From: Methanobacterium sp. | GTDB lineage: Archaea; Methanobacteriota; Methanobacteria; Methanobacteriales; Methanobacteriaceae | Reading direction: 5' to 3' | Assembly: GCA_028682985.1 (NCBI GenBank) | Contig: JAJRAE010000240.1 | Location: 1-5,368 of the forward strand | DNA: 5,368 bases | In this document: positions 1 to 4,428 of the stretch, in pieces | Layout: every line of letters begins with the position of its first letter | Position numbering within the stretch: the first letter of the stretch is position 1 | The notes under the pieces: generated by a model | What the model was told of the DNA's origin: nothing | The model's input: the letters and a program-made list of their open reading frames with translations, nothing else | Database searches by the model: none | Made by a program: the position numbers and the translations under genes

Positions 1-200
1 CTGCCATGCAGTATGCTTAGAACTTTAAGATGAATGGGGGATTTGCTGATGGTTAATAGTGTTGCACTGGCAATCAGATAGGTTAAAGCTGCAAGCGCAA
101 ATGGTTGGAGATGACCCAGTAAGATTTTATCAATTGTATACCACAAACCAAAAAGTAGAGCAACAGTTAAAGCCGCCCAATAACCCCACATCCTATCCAT
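1..200 (-). CDS. EamA/DMT-family transporter, N-terminal fragment (runs off left edge)
   Basis: This is the first 66 codons of a minus-strand gene whose remainder lies outside the window. The reading frame is open from the ATG at 200 to the edge. The protein begins MDRMWGYWAALTVALLFG and continues with WYTIDKILLGHLQPFALA, then a second hydrophobic stretch. This is the usual start of an EamA (drug/metabolite transporter superfamily) protein: a first helix at about residues 7-24, a short link with a lysine, then a second helix at about 35-53. Such proteins are inner-membrane transporters of metabolites, and their substrates cannot be read from sequence. A second in-frame ATG lies at 191, three codons downstream. 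The Shine-Dalgarno is weak (GGGTTGA shortly before the ATG at 200), so either start is possible. The gene follows the CDF transporter on the same strand with a 46-bp gap, so co-transcription is plausible. Family assignment is from the N-terminus only. Confidence 0.7.
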   Translation of the reverse strand, partial: MDRMWGYWAALTVALLFGLWYTIDKILLGHLQPFALAALTYLIASATLLTISKSPIHLKVLSILHG

Positions 201-220
201 TTTTCAACCCAACTTGAATA

Positions 221-242
221 AGTCTAAAAGTAATTTTAGATT
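221..242. terminator. AT-rich inverted repeat between the CDF and EamA genes
   Basis: TCTAAAA (223-229) and TTTTAGA (234-240) form a perfect 7-bp inverted repeat around a 4-nt loop. It can be extended outward by a G-U and an A-U pair to about 9 bp. It lies 4 bp beyond the CDF stop codon and about 20 bp before the EamA start. There is no long T-run after it on the minus strand, so it is not a classical terminator. It could be an mRNA 3'-end hairpin, an operator for the EamA gene, or chance in AT-rich DNA. Confidence 0.3.
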
Positions 243-246
243 ATTA

Positions 247-1116
247 TTAATCATCACAAGGATCCATATGGACCACTACATCTTCAATCCCTGGAATCGA
301 GCTTTTCAGTTTATTCTCCACATCGTGGGCTATTTTATGAGCTTCAGAAACAGAATAACATGATTTCGGAGTCACATGGAGATCTACATATATATGGGAT
401 GGCAAACCTCTGGAACGTATCTTATGACTTTCTTTAACCTTAGGAACAGATAACACAATATCTCTGATGGTATTCTCATCCAGGGGAGCACTATCCATTA
501 GCACATTTGAACTACTTTTGATAATTTCCACACCCATTTTTGCTATTAAAATGGCTATTATAATTGCAATAATTGGATCTACAATTGTAAACCCCATTTG
601 AATAGCTATAAATCCTATTATAACCGCTATCGATACATAAACATCGCTTCGGGTGTGTATGGAATCTGCAATCAGAATGCTGCTTCCCAATCTTTTACCC
701 TGGTTCCTTTCATATTGGGAAACTATTATGTTTATTAAAATGGTAATTCCCATGATTAAAAAACTCACAAGTGTTATATCCGGTGTTTGGGGATTATAAA
801 GTCTTAGGACTGCTGACTGTAAAATCTCAAAACAGGTTATGAATAATAAAAATGCAATCCCCAATGATGCAAAGGTTTCAAATTTCTCATGTCCATATGG
901 GTGGATTTTATCCGGTGGACGAGAAGCAATCATAATACCAATAATACCAATTACATTGGATGTACCATCAAAAAGGGAATGAAACCCATCAGACACCATA
1001 CTGAGAGAATTAGTAAACCATCCATAGACCATCTTAGATAAAGCCACCGCTATATTAAGGACCAATACGATGATCAAAACCCTTCTTACATTTTTATAAT
1101 ATGATTGATGGTTCAT
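247..1116 (-). CDS. Cation diffusion facilitator (CDF) family metal efflux transporter, zinc-type
   Basis: This is a complete 289-aa protein, normal length for the CDF family, which exports divalent metals (Zn2+, also Fe2+, Co2+ or Cd2+) in exchange for protons across the cytoplasmic membrane. Six hydrophobic segments lie at about 13-33, 37-62, 80-104, 113-133, 146-170 and 176-193. The transport site is visible as HxxxD in helix 2 (H46, D50; D43 precedes it) and HxxxD in helix 5 (H154, D158, within ADSIHTRSD). A His at the first position of each motif is typical of zinc-selective members, whereas DxxxD is typical of manganese members. The loop HPYGHEKFE (72-80) is a family signature. The C-terminal cytoplasmic domain (about 206-289) keeps metal-binding candidates H231, H247, H260, H283 and D285, like YiiP. 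A purine-rich GGGGGG lies just before the ATG. The coding sequence ends in three consecutive in-frame stops. The VTT gene lies 89 bp upstream on the same strand; that AT-rich gap could hold its own promoter. The exact metal is inferred. Confidence 0.93.
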   Translation of the reverse strand: MNHQSYYKNVRRVLIIVLVLNIAVALSKMVYGWFTNSLSMVSDGFHSLFDGTSNVIGIIGIMIASRPPDKIHPYGHEKFETFASLGIAFLLFITCFEILQSAVLRLYNPQTPDITLVSFLIMGITILINIIVSQYERNQGKRLGSSILIADSIHTRSDVYVSIAVIIGFIAIQMGFTIVDPIIAIIIAILIAKMGVEIIKSSSNVLMDSAPLDENTIRDIVLSVPKVKESHKIRSRGLPSHIYVDLHVTPKSCYSVSEAHKIAHDVENKLKSSIPGIEDVVVHMDPCDD

Positions 1117-1205
1117 ATTCCCCCCTGAAATATTTATTGATTATAATTATGTAACATGACTCAAACCTGAAATTAATTTTTATTAATCTATAAAGATATA
1201 GTTTA

Positions 1206-1865
1206 TTAATCCTTCATAGTCCTTTCACCATCTTTTAAGGTTTTCTTTCTGTAAATGATGAAGCCAACTACAATAAGAACAATAATTACCAGAACTATAT
1301 TGCCTAAAAATGAGATATTGGTTTCCAAGGTCTGGTAAAGGTTACCTGCTAGCCATGCCACCATTCCCCAACCTAAAATCTGCACAGCTGACCCGAAAAA
1401 AGTGGTTAAAATATATTTTTTCAAATCATACCTTATAAGTCCGCAGAAAAGGTTTATGGCTATGCTGGGAATGATGGGTACGCATCTTCCCAGGAACATG
1501 AAGATATCATCGTATCTGCTTTCCTTGAACTGGTATTCTACTTTCTCCACATCTTCAACAGAAACTCCTAGAAATCTGCTGGTTCTATTTATAAATGGTT
1601 TACCCAGTTTATAGGCCAGATAATAGTAGAAAAATGACCCTATGGTAATTCCAAGGGCTCCAGGAATTACAATCTTAACTATTAAAGTTAATAATGATTC
1701 AATTGAAAAACTTGCTCCCTGCATAACCAGAAAGGTTGTGCTTAAAACTATCAGGCTGGCTGGTATGGGAACCAATATCTGTTCCAATATACAGCCCAGA
1801 AATACAGTCCAGGAAGCATTGCTTATAATGAAAGACTCTGTAAATTCTAGAATTGAAGTGAACAT
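1206..1865 (-). CDS. DedA/VTT-domain (SNARE-associated, TVP38/DedA-like) membrane protein
   Basis: This is a 219-aa integral membrane protein. Segments with VTT-domain features are the first helix with E28 and LVPIPAS (31-37), a glycine-rich helix (GALGITIGSFFYYYLAYKLG, 69-88), an amphipathic middle (about 93-118), and the signature GRCVPIIPS (126-134) followed by N138 and G142, then two more hydrophobic helices (about 150-178 and 184-206). VTT proteins include bacterial DedA/YqjA and eukaryotic TMEM41B/VMP1. They are linked to lipid scrambling, undecaprenyl-phosphate recycling or proton-dependent homeostasis; the archaeal role is unknown. In DedA/YqjA the motif is R-x2-P-x2-R. Here R127 and P130 are kept but the second Arg is P133, and the acidic residue that follows PIP in DedA is absent (A36-S37). 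The R-x2-P-x2-P, N, G pattern is nearer TVP38/YdjX or TMEM41. No Shine-Dalgarno precedes the ATG (AAAGAAAAATG), but no nearby alternative start fits. The gene lies 42 bp downstream of the CDGSH gene and is probably co-transcribed with it. Confidence 0.85.
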   Translation of the reverse strand: MFTSILEFTESFIISNASWTVFLGCILEQILVPIPASLIVLSTTFLVMQGASFSIESLLTLIVKIVIPGALGITIGSFFYYYLAYKLGKPFINRTSRFLGVSVEDVEKVEYQFKESRYDDIFMFLGRCVPIIPSIAINLFCGLIRYDLKKYILTTFFGSAVQILGWGMVAWLAGNLYQTLETNISFLGNIVLVIIVLIVVGFIIYRKKTLKDGERTMKD

Positions 1866-1907
1866 TTTTCTTTATTTTATTTAATGAAAAATATTTGATT
1901 AATTTAT

Positions 1908-2621
1908 TTATTTTTTGTCAAGTCCCCATTTCTTTCTAAACTTCAACTTCATATCAGCTGTCATCCAGTGACTGCCGTCACAGTAGGGTTTATTTTCTGA
2001 TTTACCACATCTGCAGAGGGTTACCCTATTTCGCTGTTCATAAAATGATCCGTCAGCTGATTCTATTGGTATTTTACCCCGCACCCAGAGAGGTCCTTCA
2101 CATTGTTTCTGTTCATCACGAATTAGCACTATTGATTGCTTGAATTCCTTTTCAAAGGATTTCCCTGTTTTTTTATCCCATAATACCAATCTGCCGGAGG
2201 GACATATCATGGCCTCCTCTATTGCTGTTTTTTTAGCCTCCTGATCACTTGAATCCTGAATAAGTTTTCTTATACCTCCTGAACGCAGGCAGAACCGGCT
2301 GTGATCACATAATTCATGGCAATCTGTTAATTTAAGTTCAGGACCTTCAAATATTTCCGCCCTCTCTATGTAGGGTTTTCTGCTGGCTGTTTCAGTTCCA
2401 TCAAAACCAATGCTGACATGTGTACCATCACAATAGGGTTTATCTTTAGATTCTCCACACCGACAGAGAGTGTATGTCTCCCTGGCTGGAAATTCTTTTT
2501 CATCAATTAATTCCCTGGTATGTCCCGCTTCATCTGTAACAATATTCTGCTGATAGAGTGGTATTCCCCCGGTAACCCGGTATGGCCCGTCTTTTATTAT
2601 TTTTATTTTCCGAGAAGACAT
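1908..2621 (-). CDS. Double-CDGSH iron-sulfur protein with a central four-cysteine (Fer4_19-like) segment
   Basis: This is a 237-aa soluble protein with two CDGSH (NEET-type) motifs. The first is CRCGESKDKPYCDGTH (C53, C55, C64, H68) and the second is CRCGKSENKPYCDGSH (C203, C205, C214, H218). Each 3-Cys/1-His set is the known ligand set of a 2Fe-2S cluster. Between them, C101, C105, C111 and C140 (the last in ICPSGRL) resemble the divergent monocluster 4Fe-4S ferredoxin segment seen in such proteins. Each CDGSH motif is preceded by a similar strand (GPYRVTGGIPLY at 12-23; GPLWVRGKIPIE at 176-187), so the two halves look like an internal duplication around the middle segment. The likely role is electron transfer or Fe-S/redox sensing in the cytoplasm; no reaction can be named. 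A Shine-Dalgarno (AGAGGAT, 8 nt before the ATG) supports the start. The gene begins 25 bp after tRNA-Ala, leaving no room for a normal promoter between them. The VTT gene follows after 42 bp. Confidence 0.93.
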   Translation of the reverse strand: MSSRKIKIIKDGPYRVTGGIPLYQQNIVTDEAGHTRELIDEKEFPARETYTLCRCGESKDKPYCDGTHVSIGFDGTETASRKPYIERAEIFEGPELKLTDCHELCDHSRFCLRSGGIRKLIQDSSDQEAKKTAIEEAMICPSGRLVLWDKKTGKSFEKEFKQSIVLIRDEQKQCEGPLWVRGKIPIESADGSFYEQRNRVTLCRCGKSENKPYCDGSHWMTADMKLKFRKKWGLDKK

Positions 2622-2646
2622 AAATATCTATCCTCTTTATATTCAG

Positions 2647-2719
2647 TGGACTGGGCGGGATTTGAACCCGCGGCCTCTGCCTTGCGAAGGCAACGCTCTC
2701 CCGCCTGAGCTACCAGCCC
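2647..2719 (-). tRNA. tRNA-Ala (anticodon CGC)
   Basis: This is a 73-nt cloverleaf. The acceptor GGGCTGG pairs with CCAGTCC and contains the G3-U70 wobble that defines alanine tRNAs. The D stem is GCTC/GAGC with an 8-nt loop. The anticodon stem TTGCC/GGCAG carries loop TTCGCAA, anticodon CGC, which reads the GCG codon. The variable loop is AGGCC. The T stem is GCGGG/CCCGC with loop TTCAAAT. The discriminator base is A73. CCA is not encoded (the next bases are CTG), so it must be added after processing. There is no intron. The CDGSH gene starts 25 bp downstream on the same strand, with no T-rich terminator between. Confidence 0.97.
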
Positions 2720-2795
2720 CTTAAATATTACTTTAAATAATTTTTCAGTTGTACTATTATCTATCAAATTTCTAAACTGGTTTAATTATGGGGCA

Positions 2796-2823
2796 CTAAT
2801 ATATTAAATATTAGATAATCTAA
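2796..2823 (+). promoter_or_regulatory. Palindromic TATA/operator-like region upstream of the methyltransferase gene
   Basis: Two perfect inverted repeats overlap here. CTAATAT (2796-2802) pairs with ATATTAG (2808-2814) across 5 nt, and TTAGAT-A-ATCTAA (2811-2823) is a 13-bp palindrome that shares TTAG with the first. TAATATATTAA inside the first repeat is a plausible archaeal TATA box. It would place transcription start near 2828-2832, giving a leader of about 35 nt before the TTG start at 2865. The second palindrome would then lie between TATA box and start site, where a repressor could block transcription. The DNA is AT-rich, so chance palindromes are possible. Confidence 0.4.
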
Positions 2824-2849
2824 ATAATTTTTGTATTAATTTGAATTAG

Positions 2850-2855
2850 AAGGAG
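2850..2855 (+). promoter_or_regulatory. Shine-Dalgarno that fixes the TTG start of the methyltransferase gene
   Basis: AAGGAG ends 9 nt before the TTG at 2865. There is no in-frame ATG at a sensible place: the only nearby ATG, just before the WPLL segment, is out of frame. The strong ribosome site therefore supports TTG as the real start. Confidence 0.8.
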
Positions 2856-2864
2856 TTTTATTAA

Positions 2865-3401
2865 TTGATTAACCTGTTAGACCTTTTAATACCCACTATA
2901 CTTTTTTTAAGTGTTTTAATATCTATTTCTATTTTATGGCCCCTTTTAATCGGAGCTGCCTGGTCTCCAGCTTCTAAAAGAGTGGTGGATAAAATTTTAG
3001 ACCTGGCTGATGTGGGAAGTCAAGACATCCTCTATGATCTGGGTTCAGGTGATGGGAGAATAGTGGTTCGGGCAGCCCGCAAATACCAGGCTACTGGATT
3101 GGGAATAGAAGCAGATCCCCTTCGGGTTATCTGGTCCAGAATAAACCTAAAAATCCTGGGACTTAATAAACAGACCAGAATCATCTGGGGAGATATATTT
3201 AAACAGGATATCAGCCATGCCACAGTAGTAACAGTTTTCCTATGGCAGAGAACCAATGAAAAATTAAAGGAAAAGCTGCAAAGAGAATTAAAACCCGGCA
3301 CTAGAATAATTTCCTATATATGGACGTTCAGCGGGTGGAAACCCCTTGCTGTTGATGAAAAAGACCGGATCTATCTCTATGTAATTGGTGAAAGTGATTA
3401 A
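2865..3401 (+). CDS. Membrane-anchored SAM-dependent methyltransferase, FAM173/aKMT-like (probable protein-lysine methyltransferase)
   Basis: This is a 178-aa protein starting with TTG. A single hydrophobic segment (about 4-30) should anchor it in the membrane. The class I methyltransferase fold follows: motif I YDLGSGDGRIVV (57-68), E82 after the second strand as the likely SAM-ribose acid, WGD (108-110) as the motif III acid region, and a VVTVFL strand (121-126) as motif IV. The tail KLQRELKPGTRIIS (137-150) and GWKP (157-160) follow the layout of the FAM173 family. From family knowledge, human FAM173 members (ANTKMT and ATPSCKMT) are membrane-anchored lysine methyltransferases of mitochondrial membrane proteins, and small archaeal relatives methylate lysines broadly. 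I infer lysine methylation of a protein, possibly in the membrane; a small-molecule substrate is not excluded. The gene converges on the UbiA-family gene with 25 bp between stops and seems to be a single-gene unit behind its own palindromic promoter. Confidence 0.82.
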   Translation: MINLLDLLIPTILFLSVLISISILWPLLIGAAWSPASKRVVDKILDLADVGSQDILYDLGSGDGRIVVRAARKYQATGLGIEADPLRVIWSRINLKILGLNKQTRIIWGDIFKQDISHATVVTVFLWQRTNEKLKEKLQRELKPGTRIISYIWTFSGWKPLAVDEKDRIYLYVIGESD

Positions 3402-3426
3402 TTATATTAAATTCCGGTTTTACCCT

Positions 3427-4269
3427 TTAACTTAAAAGAGTTAATATATAGGGTGATCCAGCTAAGAAAGAGATAAGCGTGACCATCATACCGATTTTCA
3501 CTCTTTTTGATATTCTTCGGGAGTTTTCTATTGTTCTGTCCCTTAATATGGAGATGGCGCTTGATAAAAATATCAAAATGGCGATGATCAAAATTGGAAT
3601 GTACCAGATGGTTAATATTCCCCAGAAATAAAGTAGAGGACTGGTGAGGCTGGCAAATATCATAAAAGAAGCAGCCAAGACAGCCGAAGTTTTCATTCCA
3701 TAGGCAATGGGAAGAGTGTAAGCCCCCTCTTTTTTATCGCCTTTAATATCCTCCATATCCTTCACAATTTCCCTCATCATAGTTGTTAAAAAGGCATAGA
3801 AACCTATAAAGATGGAAAGCATGATTGCATCTACCACTATTCCAGCAAAGACAAAACTCAAACCAGTGAGGAATGAAATAACAATATTACCAATTAACAA
3901 CTTCTTTTTCAGACTGTAAGCATAATAGTACATCAAAAATGTGCTGAATAAAACCACCAATTCAGGGTTAAACCCCAGAAATAGGAGGGCTAAAATATTT
4001 CCAGATAGTGCCAGAGCTGTTGAATAGTATCCGGCTGTTTTAAGGGATATCCTTCCAGATGGGATGGGTCTTTGTGGTTTATTTATTGCATCAATTTTAT
4101 GGTCAAAATAATCATTGACAGAATTACCAAACCCAGTTATAACGAAGACCACCACACATGCTACTAAAACTTGAAATGTAAACACTCCAGAAATGACTGC
4201 TATGATTAATATAGATATAACCGCCAGTATGGCATTTCCAGGCCTTAATATTTCTAAATATGGATTCAT
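3427..4269 (-). CDS. Digeranylgeranylglyceryl phosphate (DGGGP) synthase, UbiA family
   Basis: This is a 280-aa polytopic membrane prenyltransferase that adds the second geranylgeranyl chain to geranylgeranylglyceryl phosphate in archaeal ether-lipid synthesis (EC 2.5.1.42). Both Mg/diphosphate-binding motifs are present: N52-x3-D56-x3-D60 (within NDYFDHKID) followed by RPIPSG (67-72), and D171-x2-D174-x3-D178 (within KDMEDIKGD). YSLKKKLLIGN (118-128) is also typical. About eight or nine hydrophobic helices cover the protein. The N-terminus NPYLEILRPGN is characteristic of the archaeal lipid branch of the family. The start is set at the ATG at 4269. A longer frame from a TTG at 4287 would use the Shine-Dalgarno GGAAGGA as its first codons, and the family's conserved N-terminus begins just after the ATG. 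Other UbiA prenyltransferases (menaquinone or heme type) are less likely. The gene is divergent from the U32 gene and convergent with the methyltransferase; no T-rich terminator is seen in the 25-bp gap. Confidence 0.93.
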   Translation of the reverse strand: MNPYLEILRPGNAILAVISILIIAVISGVFTFQVLVACVVVFVITGFGNSVNDYFDHKIDAINKPQRPIPSGRISLKTAGYYSTALALSGNILALLFLGFNPELVVLFSTFLMYYYAYSLKKKLLIGNIVISFLTGLSFVFAGIVVDAIMLSIFIGFYAFLTTMMREIVKDMEDIKGDKKEGAYTLPIAYGMKTSAVLAASFMIFASLTSPLLYFWGILTIWYIPILIIAILIFLSSAISILRDRTIENSRRISKRVKIGMMVTLISFLAGSPYILTLLS

Positions 4270-4278
4270 CTTAATCAA

Positions 4279-4285
4279 TCCTTCC
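4279..4285 (-). promoter_or_regulatory. Shine-Dalgarno that fixes the ATG start of the DGGGP synthase
   Basis: GGAAGGA on the minus strand lies 9 nt before the ATG at 4269. It overlaps the codons of a possible upstream TTG start at 4287, which makes that longer start unlikely. Confidence 0.75.
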
Positions 4286-4330
4286 AAAAAAAAAGTTTTT
4301 AATTTATCAATAGAATTATTTTCACCCTTT

Positions 4331-4356
4331 TAATATAAAAAATGAAGTATAAAAAT
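4331..4356. promoter_or_regulatory. Divergent TATA-like region between the DGGGP synthase and U32 genes
   Basis: The 159-bp gap 4270-4428 is AT-rich and carries the start regions of two divergent genes. On the minus strand, TTTTTTATATTA (4342-4331) is a good TATA candidate about 62-72 nt before the DGGGP synthase ATG. On the plus strand, TATAAAAA (4348-4355) is a TATA candidate for the U32 gene, giving a leader of about 50 nt. The two candidates lie only a few bases apart, so the promoters would overlap in opposite directions. No riboswitch-like structure was recognised. A pyrimidine-rich tract (about 4391-4409) precedes the U32 start. Confidence 0.4.
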
Positions 4357-4428
4357 CCCTAACTCAAACATTTAAAACTTTTTTATTAACCTCTCTTTTT
4401 TTATCCTTCAATAACCTTAATTAGAAAT

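Noticed and set aside
1149..1157. Short palindrome ATGT-A-ACAT before the CDF gene as a metal-regulator operator
   Set aside because: The arms are only 4 bp and such dyads are expected by chance in this AT-rich gap.
1402..1884. Two plus-strand open frames (70 and 80 aa) opposite the VTT gene
   Set aside because: They are antisense to a clear membrane protein, have no recognisable domain, and are explained as shadows of its codon composition.
2520..2708. Plus-strand 62-aa open frame ending WAGFEPAASALRRQRSPA
   Set aside because: It is the antisense reading of tRNA-Ala plus the start of the CDGSH gene. The GFEPA...ALRRQR string is a well-known false protein produced by tRNA genes.
2732..2746. 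GAAAAATTATTTAAA on the minus strand as the TATA/BRE promoter of tRNA-Ala
   Set aside because: The sequence looks right, but its centre is only about 17 nt from the tRNA 5' end. Transcription would then start inside the tRNA, so the true box is probably further upstream and I could not single it out.
3032..3301. Minus-strand 89-aa open frame inside the methyltransferase gene
   Set aside because: It lies opposite conserved methyltransferase motifs and has no recognisable domain or supporting ribosome site.
3402..3426. Bidirectional terminator between the convergent methyltransferase and DGGGP synthase genes
   Set aside because: Only short imperfect repeats are present and there is no T-run in either direction; a terminator cannot be supported.
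4391..4409. Pyrimidine-rich tract before the U32 gene as an intrinsic terminator
   Set aside because: It lies just before the start codon of a plus-strand gene with no coding sequence ending upstream on that strand, so termination there makes no sense.
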